The notes under the pieces: generated by a model
Told to the model about the DNA's origin: nothing
Seen by the model: the letters and a program-made list of their open reading frames with translations, nothing else
Databases searched by the model: none
Translations under genes and position numbers: made by a program
Part shown: one piece after another, positions 14,278 through 19,747 of the stretch
Layout: each line of letters starts with the position of its first letter
Position numbering within the stretch: the first letter of the stretch is position 1
Assembly: GCA_030526885.1 (NCBI GenBank)
Contig: JAUNBV010000017.1
Span: forward strand, 1 to 19,747
From: Syntrophomonadaceae bacterium
GTDB lineage: Bacteria; Bacillota; Syntrophomonadia; Syntrophomonadales; Syntrophomonadaceae
Length of the DNA stretch: 19,747 bases
Direction of reading: 5' to 3'

Positions 14278-14313
14278 GTACCCCATAAGGGCACTCGTAC
14301 CCCATAAGGGCAC
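14278..14313. repeat. Tandem 17-mer repeat in the moaC leader
   Basis: GTACCCCATAAGGGCAC is present twice without mismatch, at 14278-14294 and 14297-14313, with a two-base spacer. Each copy has an internal CCC-N4-GGG dyad. It lies between the moaA stop and the moaC ribosome binding site, where a leader control element might act. Confidence 0.75.
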
Positions 14314-14364
14314 CTTTATATCTTCTCCGGCCCGTCTTTGCTGCCCCTAATGCCTGATTCCCAG

Positions 14365-15348
14365 CTATCCGCCGATTTGGTACATGCGGCGGCGGTTTTC
14401 GCTGCCCCAACCGGTCTCCATTTTGTGTTTTTCCGGCTTGGCGTTGATGGTATCAATAAAAATCTGCCGCAGGGCGTCCTCATCGGCGCCGGAGCGCAGG
14501 GCGGCCTTCAGATCGCTCTCGTGACTGTCGTACAGGCAGGCGCGCAACATGCCGCCGCAGGTCAGGCGCAGGCGGTTGCACTCTCCGCAAAAATGGTTGC
14601 TGATGGGGTTGATAAAGCCGATGGAGCCCTCCCCTCCCACCAGCGAGTAATAGCGGGCGGGGCCGTTGCCATATACGCGCTTGCCGGGAATCATTTCATA
14701 ACGCTGCTCCAACAGCTCTTTCATTTCCGCCATGCTCACCAGCCGTTGCCGTTCCCAAAACAGCAGATCGCCGACGGGCATAAACTCGATAAACCGGACA
14801 TGCAGCGGATATGCCCAGGCCAGATGAGCAAAGTCCAGCAGCTCATCGTCATTAAAGCCCCTGATCACCACAACATTCAATTTTACCGGATTGAGTCCAA
14901 GCTTCAGCGCCAGGTCTATCGCCTTGCGCACCGCGCTCACGCTCGCCTCGCTGCGGGTAATGTAGCGGAATCGATCGTCGCGCAGGGTGTCCAGGCTGAA
15001 ATTTACCCGCTTTAATCCGGCGTCTTTGAGTTGCTCCGCCAATTCCTGAAATAATATGCCGTTGGTGGTGAGGGCCACATCGTCTATACTTTTGATAGCC
15101 CCCACATCCCGCACCAGTTTAGTGACATTTTTGCGAACCAGCGGCTCCCCGCCGGTTATCCTCACCTTTTTAATGCCTATTGATGCCGCCACCCGGATCA
15201 GCAGCGCCAGTTCCTCCAGGCGCAATACATCGGTATGCTGTATATGGCTGACGCCGTCCTCGGGCATACAATAGCGGCAACGCAGGTTACAGCGATCCGT
15301 CACCGAAACCCGCAGATAATTTATATTCCGGCCAAAACCGTCTATCAT
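14365..15348 (-). CDS. moaA: GTP 3',8-cyclase MoaA (radical SAM)
   Basis: MoaA uses SAM and two 4Fe-4S clusters to rearrange GTP to 3',8-cyclo-GTP, the first step of molybdenum cofactor synthesis. The 327-residue protein has the radical SAM Cys20-24-27 in TDRCNLRCRYCMPE, the SAM-binding ITGGEPLVRK (64-73), and the C-terminal cluster Cys254, Cys257 and Cys271 with the typical 13-residue spacing. It ends in the double glycine QIGG, which is needed for activity in studied MoaA proteins. The ATG at 15348 has AAAGGGATG upstream. It lies directly after a small 57-residue Cys protein and before moaC. No missing residue was found, so it should be active. Confidence 0.97.
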   Translation of the reverse strand: MIDGFGRNINYLRVSVTDRCNLRCRYCMPEDGVSHIQHTDVLRLEELALLIRVAASIGIKKVRITGGEPLVRKNVTKLVRDVGAIKSIDDVALTTNGILFQELAEQLKDAGLKRVNFSLDTLRDDRFRYITRSEASVSAVRKAIDLALKLGLNPVKLNVVVIRGFNDDELLDFAHLAWAYPLHVRFIEFMPVGDLLFWERQRLVSMAEMKELLEQRYEMIPGKRVYGNGPARYYSLVGGEGSIGFINPISNHFCGECNRLRLTCGGMLRACLYDSHESDLKAALRSGADEDALRQIFIDTINAKPEKHKMETGWGSENRRRMYQIGG

Positions 15349-15360
15349 TTTCTCATCCCT

Positions 15361-15534
15361 TTAGAAGCATCCCAGCGCACACTTCGTTACTTTGATGCCC
15401 GCGGCATCCAATAGCGCTCCCAGTTTTTCATAGCTTATATCTTGTTCATCCGCCCATGTTCTGGCATCGCTGCAGGTCATTTTTTTATCCGGGCATTTTT
15501 CCTCCAGCTTCTTTAGCAACTCATTTTCGCCCAT
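15361..15534 (-). CDS. Small 57-residue four-cysteine protein upstream of moaA
   Basis: This short gene has an ATG at 15534 and a purine-rich GGGGGGTG site five bases upstream. It reads 57 codons to TAA, 12 bases before moaA. The product is highly charged, begins MGENELLKKLEEKCPDKK, and has cysteines at 14, 21, 52 and 56, ending in KCALGCF. Cys14/21 and Cys52/56 could together bind a metal or an Fe-S cluster. The middle (SDARTWADEQDISYEKLGALLDAAGI) looks like two short helices, perhaps a helix-turn-helix. I recall small clostridial proteins ending in a CxLGCF motif near molybdenum or formate dehydrogenase genes, but cannot verify this. It is the first gene of the moa transcript, so a molybdenum-related or regulatory role is plausible. 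No function is assigned. Confidence 0.7.
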   Translation of the reverse strand: MGENELLKKLEEKCPDKKMTCSDARTWADEQDISYEKLGALLDAAGIKVTKCALGCF

Positions 15535-15592
15535 AGTTTCACCCCCCCTGCCTTTATGACATACAAGCAGAGAATACGGTCATCGCTCCCCT

Positions 15593-15623
15593 ATTATACA
15601 ACACATTTTGGGCTTATTTGCAA
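15593..15623 (-). promoter_or_regulatory. Candidate promoter for the moa cluster
   Basis: On the minus strand a perfect TATAAT (15598-15593) follows TTGCAA (15623-15618) with a 19-base spacer, slightly longer than ideal. It lies about 60 bases before the small Cys gene. No molybdenum cofactor riboswitch fold was evident in the short leader. Confidence 0.4.
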
Positions 15624-15657
15624 TCCCCCAGTAATTGTCCATAAAACTTTGCGTACT

Positions 15658-15670
15658 ATGGTATAATATA
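15658..15670 (+). promoter_or_regulatory. Distal extended -10 promoter of the NfeD-stomatin operon
   Basis: ATGGTATAATATA contains a consensus TATAAT preceded by TGG, an extended -10. No good -35 is at the usual distance. The same 13 bases recur 85 bases downstream. A CAGCAA/TTGCTG hairpin at 15673-15687 would be at the very 5' end of its transcript. Confidence 0.5.
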
Positions 15671-15707
15671 CACAGCAAGCCTTGCTGCACAAGTCTTTCG
15701 GGGCTTC

Positions 15708-15738
15708 ACAAAAATGCCCTTTAAAGCAAGCATTTTTG
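15708..15738 (+). repeat. Attenuator-like inverted repeat between the two promoters
   Basis: AAAAATGC and GCATTTTT form an eight-pair stem around a twelve-base loop, with the T-run inside the right arm. It lies between the distal and proximal -10 elements, so it could end or slow distal transcripts. The stem is AT-rich and the effect is uncertain. Confidence 0.35.
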
Positions 15739-15742
15739 CCGC

Positions 15743-15755
15743 ATGGTATAATATA
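15743..15755 (+). promoter_or_regulatory. Proximal extended -10 promoter of the NfeD-stomatin operon
   Basis: This is a second exact copy of ATGGTATAATATA with TG-extended TATAAT, 28 bases before the NfeD start. The short distance leaves only a brief leader containing the AAGGAGG site. The -35 region is again poor. Confidence 0.5.
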
Positions 15756-15783
15756 AGCAGTAGTATACAAAGGAGGTTTTTAT

Positions 15784-16209
15784 ATGACGGCATCGACGTG
15801 GATCATTCTGGCCATCATATGCGGCGCGGTGGAAATCTTTACCGCCGGATTCTGGTTTCTGTGGCTGGCCATCGCCGGCCTGGTAACTGCAGCCGGGACC
15901 AGCGTAGGGTGGCTTTCCAGCCTGCAGAGCCAGTTGCTGGTATTTGCCATCATCGCGCTGTTGCTCATCATCTTTACCCGGCCGCTGGTGATGAAGGCCA
16001 TCAAAAGCAGCGACATCGCCAGCAATATTGACGCCCTGATCGGCCAGCACGGCGTGGTGCTGGAACCCATCGCCCCCATGCACTTTGGGCAGGTAAAATT
16101 AAACGGAGAAATCTGGACCGCCGCCGCCCAGAGCGAGATTGAAACCGGCAGTACCGTAGTGGTGCGGGCAATCGACGGCGTAAAGCTCATAGTTGAGCCC
16201 GTGCAATAA
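15784..16209 (+). CDS. NfeD-like membrane protein with OB-fold domain
   Basis: Short NfeD proteins are membrane partners of SPFH/stomatin proteins and are thought to help organise membrane microdomains. The 141-residue product has hydrophobic segments at about 5-22, 24-38 and 49-66, then a soluble OB-fold-like C-terminus from about 84 (LIGQHGVVLEPIAPMHFGQVKLNGEIW ... GSTVVVRAIDGVKLIVEP), as expected for the short NfeD1b type. It lacks the ClpP-class protease domain of long NfeD. The ATG has AAAGGAGG about nine bases upstream. The stomatin gene follows after 17 bases, the usual pairing. Confidence 0.92.
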   Translation: MTASTWIILAIICGAVEIFTAGFWFLWLAIAGLVTAAGTSVGWLSSLQSQLLVFAIIALLLIIFTRPLVMKAIKSSDIASNIDALIGQHGVVLEPIAPMHFGQVKLNGEIWTAAAQSEIETGSTVVVRAIDGVKLIVEPVQ

Positions 16210-16226
16210 GAAAGGAGTAGTGTAAT

Positions 16227-17153
16227 ATGACAGCAATTTTCGGTTCCTTTGGTTCCACTCTGGTGAATATTTTCCTGGTAATCTTGGTTATTATCATCGC
16301 GCTTTCTTCCATTAAAATCATTCGCCAATCGACGGTAGGCGTGGTGGAAAGGCTGGGCAAATACCACAAGATGGCGGAAAAGGGCATCAACATCATTATC
16401 CCCTTTGTGGATCGTTTCCGCGCCATCATCGACCTGCGGGAGCAGGTGGTGGACTTTCCGCCGCAGCCGGTTATCACCAAGGACAACGTAACTATGATGA
16501 TCGACACCGTAGTATATTTCCAGGTCACCGATGCTTTCAAGCATACCTACGAAATCAGCAACGCTCTGGCCGCTATCGAAAACCTGACCGCCACTACGCT
16601 GCGCAACATCGTGGGCGATCTGGAACTGGACCAGACCCTGACTTCGCGCGATCTGGTCAATACCAAACTGCGGGCCATCCTGGATGAAGCTACCGATAAA
16701 TGGGGCATCAAGGTCAACCGCGTGGAGCTGCGCAACATCCTGCCGCCGCAGGATATCCAGACCGCCATGGAAAAACAGATGCGCGCCGAGCGCGAAAAGC
16801 GCGAAGCCATCCTGCGGGCCGAAGGCCATAAGCAGGCGCAGATATTGGATGCGGAAGGCATCAAGGAAGCTGCTATCCGTCAGGCCGAAGGTAACCGGCA
16901 ATCGCAGATTCTGAACGCCGAGGGCGAGGCTGAAGCTATTATGAAGGTGCAGCGCGCCTTTGCCGACAGCCTGGTGATGATCCGCGAAGCCGCCGCCGAC
17001 GATAAGGTACTGGCCCTGAAAGCTCTGGAAACCCTTACCAGCTTAGGCAACGGCCAATCCACCAAAATCATCATCCCCAGCGACCTGGCAGGGCTGGGCG
17101 GTGTGTTTGCCGCCCTGAAAGAAGTGGCCGCCGAACCGCAGGCAAAGGAATAG
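16227..17153 (+). CDS. SPFH/stomatin-like membrane protein (QmcA-type)
   Basis: This is an SPFH (band 7) protein of the stomatin/QmcA kind, which oligomerises on the membrane and scaffolds lipid microdomains, often with NfeD. The 308-residue protein has a membrane segment at about 12-32, followed by VGVVERLGKYHKMAEKGINIIIPFVD (37-62). The SPFH core runs to about 175 (including VTMMIDTVVYFQVTDAF and GIKVNRVELRNILPP). A charged, Ala/Glu-rich coiled coil occupies about 180-245, and the C-terminus is Ala-rich. AGAAAGGAGTAG lies upstream of the ATG. It is the second and last gene of the operon. No unusual change was seen. Confidence 0.95.
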   Translation: MTAIFGSFGSTLVNIFLVILVIIIALSSIKIIRQSTVGVVERLGKYHKMAEKGINIIIPFVDRFRAIIDLREQVVDFPPQPVITKDNVTMMIDTVVYFQVTDAFKHTYEISNALAAIENLTATTLRNIVGDLELDQTLTSRDLVNTKLRAILDEATDKWGIKVNRVELRNILPPQDIQTAMEKQMRAEREKREAILRAEGHKQAQILDAEGIKEAAIRQAEGNRQSQILNAEGEAEAIMKVQRAFADSLVMIREAAADDKVLALKALETLTSLGNGQSTKIIIPSDLAGLGGVFAALKEVAAEPQAKE

Positions 17154-17184
17154 AAGTATAACAACAAGCAGAATAGACACTCTG

Positions 17185-17288
17185 CGCTCACCGCTGTTTA
17201 TTGACCCCTTCCGCTGCATCGCGGCGGAGAGGGGGGAATTCAAAATAGCGTGAGTGGTTTTTCTGCTAAAAATCGCGGCCAGGGGTCA
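17185..17288 (+). terminator. Nested hairpins, possible terminator after the NfeD-stomatin operon
   Basis: A CTCAC/GTGAG pairing (17087-like arms at 17187-17191 and 17250-17254, extended to seven pairs) encloses an inner GC-rich hairpin with CCGC/GCGG arms around TGCATC, and GGTTTTTC follows. A competing TGACCCCT/AGGGGTCA pairing spans 17202-17209 and 17281-17288. It lies in the convergent gap with the radical SAM gene and could serve both directions. Confidence 0.4.
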
Positions 17289-17322
17289 GAGCGGCGGGGC
17301 AGCAAATCATGAAAGCGCCGGG

Positions 17323-18360
17323 CTATTTGCTCCTGTCTGCACAAATGGCAATGCTGCCGGGGGGCCGGCCGTCTTCGCCTTTTACGCTCAGGCGCAGGGC
17401 AAATTCACGCTCCAGGCGGGTTATGTTTTCGCGGCGGTATCCGATGAGGCGGGAGAGGTCGCGGGGATGTACCAGCAGGGTAAGCTTATCGGCGTGTTGC
17501 GGAGAAGCGCAATATTCGTTAAGCAGTTCCCGCGCGCGCTGATGGAAGCCGAATTGCTGCACCAGTTCGCCAAAGGCGGGATGCCAGGGACCGGCGACTA
17601 CGCTGCCGTGATTCAATTCTTCGCTGCTGTGCAGGCCCATGCGGATGACGGGTATGCCCTCCAACTGAAACCGCTGCCACATGGCATGGCATAGCTCCAC
17701 CGCCGCCGTTAATTCCAGCGGCCGATAGCGCCCGGCGCGGTACTGCCGCGCCAACTCGGTATCCTCGATGACCAGGGTGGGATAGATGCGCACCATATCG
17801 GGCCGCAGGCGAATGGCGGCTTCGGTGGTGGCCATGGCTTTGGCCGCCGTATCGCCGGGCAAGCCAATCATTAGCTGTAAGCCCAGTTCAAAGCCCCATT
17901 CCTTTATCAGGGCCGCGCTCCGCTCCACCGCTGCCGGTGTATAGCCGCGGGCAGCGCGTTTCAGCACCTCTTGGTCCAGCGACTGTACCCCCAGCTCTAT
18001 GCATACTACGCCGTAGCCGCGCAGCCGCCGCAATATATCCGCATCAATGGCGTCGGGACGGGTAGACAGGCGCACACCGCGCACTTGCCCGCTCTGTACG
18101 AAGGGATATGCGGCTTGCAGATAACTCTCCTGCAAATCCATTTCGATGGTGGTGAAATTGCCGCCAAAAAAGGCGATCTCCACATCGTAGCCGGGGTCGA
18201 TGGTGGTGAGCGCCTGGGCGATGTGCTGTTTTACTTCCTGTGGAGCGGGGGCCTGCGCCGCGCTGATAAGGTGCTGGTTGCAGTAGATACATTGCCAGGG
18301 ACAACCCAGATGCGGCACAAAAATGGCGATATTGCGGTGCGGGCGCGTCAAGACGGCCAT
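17323..18360 (-). CDS. Elp3-like radical SAM protein next to rnc
   Basis: This is a radical SAM enzyme with an Elp3-type core. In the 345-residue product the Fe-S cysteines are Cys20-24-27 in GCPWQCIYCNQH. The SAM-related FFGGNFTTIEMD is at about 64-75, and the beta-strand motifs RLSTRPDAID and GVVCIELGVQSLDQEVLKRAARGY follow. It lacks the acetyltransferase domain of true Elp3, which acts on wobble uridine. The substrate is unknown, although the sequence looks closest to the Elp3/YhcC-like RNA or protein modification side of the superfamily. The ATG at 18360 overlaps the end of rnc by 13 bases. A radical SAM gene directly after rnc is common in Clostridia. It ends in a convergent gap. Confidence 0.87.
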   Translation of the reverse strand: MAVLTRPHRNIAIFVPHLGCPWQCIYCNQHLISAAQAPAPQEVKQHIAQALTTIDPGYDVEIAFFGGNFTTIEMDLQESYLQAAYPFVQSGQVRGVRLSTRPDAIDADILRRLRGYGVVCIELGVQSLDQEVLKRAARGYTPAAVERSAALIKEWGFELGLQLMIGLPGDTAAKAMATTEAAIRLRPDMVRIYPTLVIEDTELARQYRAGRYRPLELTAAVELCHAMWQRFQLEGIPVIRMGLHSSEELNHGSVVAGPWHPAFGELVQQFGFHQRARELLNEYCASPQHADKLTLLVHPRDLSRLIGYRRENITRLEREFALRLSVKGEDGRPPGSIAICADRSK

Positions 18361-19082
18361 CCCTGGGCCGGGCCGTCCAAAATGATGGCCAGGTCGTTCA
18401 TCAGCAGCGCATAAGCTTGCTCGGCCGCATTCTGCTCGGCTTCCTTTTTAGTGCCGCCGTTACCGGTGGCCAGTAACCGCTGGCGGAAGTACACGCCGAT
18501 CTCAAAGCGGCGCGCATGAGCCGGCCCGCTCTCATTTATCACCGCATAGCTCACGTTGTCGCGGTTGTGAGCCTGAACCAGTTCCTGCAGGCGCGACTTG
18601 TGATCCTGATAATCTCCCGCCGCCGCTTCCACTATCTTTTCCTTGAGCCAGCGCAACACGAAGGCGCGGGCGGCATCTATCCCCTGATCCAGATAGATAG
18701 CGCCTATAATGGCCTCCACCGTATCCCCCAGAATGGAACGCCGTTTGCGCCCGCCGGTGGCTTCTTCCCCCCGGCCCAGCAACAGATAACGTCCGACGCC
18801 TATCTCCTGCGCCACCTCCGCCAGCGAGCGGTCACACACTACCTTGGCCCGGATGCGGGTGAGATCGCCTTCCTGCTTGTCGGCATAATGGCCGTACAGA
18901 TACTCGGCCACGGTAAAGTTTAAGATGGAATCGCCCAAAAACTCCAGCCGCTGATTATTGACATGGCCGGGCTGCTCCTGAGCATAGGAGGGATGGGTGA
19001 GGGCCATGCTCAAAATGCTTAGGTCGTTAAAGGTCAGGCCGCAGACAGCGGCCAGTTGTCCGGCGCTGTCCTTGGGGTTCAT
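18348..19082 (-). CDS. rnc: Ribonuclease III
   Basis: RNase III cuts double-stranded RNA, including rRNA precursors and structured mRNAs, as a homodimer. The 244-residue protein has the signature NQRLEFLGDSIL (43-54; Glu47 and Asp51 in the active-site helix), and the second pair Asp120 and Glu123 in LGDTVEAIIGAIYLDQG. A dsRNA-binding domain follows from about 159 (DHKSRLQELVQAH) to 228, with the KKEAEQNAAEQAYALL end helix. The ATG overlaps the acpP stop (ATGA), and the 3' end overlaps the radical SAM gene, so all three are coupled. smc, the usual neighbour, is not in this window. Confidence 0.97.
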   Translation of the reverse strand: MNPKDSAGQLAAVCGLTFNDLSILSMALTHPSYAQEQPGHVNNQRLEFLGDSILNFTVAEYLYGHYADKQEGDLTRIRAKVVCDRSLAEVAQEIGVGRYLLLGRGEEATGGRKRRSILGDTVEAIIGAIYLDQGIDAARAFVLRWLKEKIVEAAAGDYQDHKSRLQELVQAHNRDNVSYAVINESGPAHARRFEIGVYFRQRLLATGNGGTKKEAEQNAAEQAYALLMNDLAIILDGPAQGWPS

Positions 19083-19327
19083 GCTTTCCCTTCCCTTTGC
19101 AGAAATGAGAATAACGCTTTGATGAGCATTCCCATTACCGGATAATCCTCCAAGTCCTCTTCCGGGAATTCCACTCCGTAAACGTCCTCCAGCGCCATTA
19201 TCATTTCTACGATATCGATAGAATCGGCGTTAATGTCCTCAAACACGGTGTCCATAGTTATCTTTTCTTCCTCTATGGCTAACTGTTCGGCTAAAAAGCC
19301 CCGGGCTTGCAGAAAGAATTTTTCCAT
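19079..19327 (-). CDS. acpP: Acyl carrier protein
   Basis: This small acidic protein carries growing acyl chains on a phosphopantetheine arm. The 82-residue product has the prosthetic-group site ADSIDIVEMIMALEDVYGVEFPEEDLEDY, with the serine at 36 when numbered from the chosen ATG. Isoleucine replaces the more usual leucine in DSL. I chose the ATG at 19327 because AGGAGG lies about ten bases upstream. An earlier ATG at 19336 is only one base from the site. It sits between plsX and rnc; fabD and fabG, common between plsX and acpP, are absent here. Confidence 0.93.
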   Translation of the reverse strand: MEKFFLQARGFLAEQLAIEEEKITMDTVFEDINADSIDIVEMIMALEDVYGVEFPEEDLEDYPVMGMLIKALFSFLQREGKA

Positions 19328-19354
19328 TCCGGTCATACCTCCTGTCTGTTGTTT

Positions 19355-19747
19355 TTATTCCGCTTTATCCATCGCTGCCGTGTTCAACACTGCCTGCTGG
19401 CGGGCCACCAGGTTGCTTAAGCAGCAATCCCGCGCTATGCGGATGCCGTTGAATACCGCTTCCTGCTTGGATGAGCCGTGACATACGATGCTGATGCCGT
19501 TGATGCCCAAGAGCGGCGCGCCGCCGGTTTTTGAATAATCCAGCCGTTCAAAACTGCGCGGGGGCTTTTCCAACTCCTCACTGCACAGCGCCGTCATATA
19601 TGCCGCCATGCCTTCCATGGTTTTCAACAGCACATTGCCGATAAAGCCGTCGCACACAATTACGTCCGCCTGACCCGCAAACAACTCGCGCCCTTCGATA
19701 TTGCCGGCAAAGTTGATGCGCTCATCCTCTTTCAGCAAGGCGTGCAC
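19355..19747 (-). CDS. plsX: Phosphate acyltransferase PlsX, C-terminal part (cut by window edge)
   Basis: PlsX makes acyl-phosphate from acyl-ACP for phospholipid synthesis. Only the last 130 residues lie in the window. They carry NFAGNIEGRELFAGQADVIVCDGFIGNVLLKTMEG and the near C-terminal DYSKTGGAPLLGINGISIVCHGSS, both typical of PlsX, and stop in the expected place. The true start is beyond 19747; the valine codon at the edge is internal. It is followed by acpP after 27 bases. The reading frame shows no interruption. Confidence 0.95.
   Translation of the reverse strand: MHALLKEDERINFAGNIEGRELFAGQADVIVCDGFIGNVLLKTMEGMAAYMTALCSEELEKPPRSFERLDYSKTGGAPLLGINGISIVCHGSSKQEAVFNGIRIARDCCLSNLVARQQAVLNTAAMDKAE

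Noticed and set aside
14252..14410. 53-residue N-terminal extension of MoaC
   Set aside because: It would read through the tandem 17-mer with no conserved sequence, and a strong ribosome binding site precedes the internal ATG at 14251.
15535..15623. Molybdenum cofactor riboswitch before the moa cluster
   Set aside because: The leader is too short, and none of the expected paired elements were seen.

Overview
The window looks like a chromosomal segment of an anaerobic bacterium of the Firmicutes, most likely a mid-GC member of the Clostridia. The support is AGGAGG-type ribosome binding sites, a perfect CIRCE operator before groESL, a four-subunit ferredoxin-dependent 2-oxoacid oxidoreductase, a family 4 (Fe-S) uracil-DNA glycosylase, a plsX-acpP-rnc-radical SAM cluster, and a collagen-like protein of the kind found on spore surfaces. 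The genus cannot be named from the sequence alone. Most of the window is ordinary core genome.

Layout. Positions 1-5767 are read on the minus strand, starting from a class B PBP-like pseudoenzyme (5767-4649). Next come a family 4 uracil-DNA glycosylase, the tRNA t6A genes tsaE, tsaB, rimI and tsaD in tight order, and a 5-formyltetrahydrofolate cyclo-ligase ending near a probable terminator at the left edge. The tsaD-fthC gap holds two abutting consensus DnaA boxes and two near-consensus ones. A divergent intergenic region (5768-6034) leads into a plus-strand operon porC-porD-porA-porB (6035-8991) with a clear terminator. An isolated, more AT-rich gene (9299-10345) codes for a protein with NGNWW repeats, a collagen-like stretch and a probable beta-sandwich C-terminus, and has terminators on both sides.

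From 10576 to 15534 the minus strand carries groES-groEL under CIRCE. It then carries a molybdenum cofactor cluster in the order 57-residue Cys protein, moaA, moaC, MOSC protein and mogA/moaB. Divergent from that, on the plus strand, is an NfeD-stomatin pair (15784-17153) behind two near-identical extended -10 promoters. The right end (17323-19747) is minus strand again: plsX (cut by the window edge), acpP, rnc and an Elp3-like radical SAM protein.

Functional links. TsaD, TsaB and TsaE build t6A on tRNA, and RimI is their usual genomic partner. PorCDAB couples pyruvate or a related 2-oxoacid to ferredoxin and acyl-CoA. MoaA and MoaC make cPMP, MogA adenylates molybdopterin, and the MOSC protein probably works in the same Moco or sulfur-handling context. 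NfeD and the SPFH protein form a membrane microdomain pair. PlsX, AcpP and RNase III form a lipid/RNA housekeeping operon.

The most unusual items are the DnaA-box cluster, the PBP-like protein that has lost its catalytic serine, the MOSC protein that lacks the usual cysteines, the small four-Cys gene at the head of the moa cluster, and the repeat/collagen surface protein. No CRISPR array, tRNA, rRNA or intact insertion sequence was seen.
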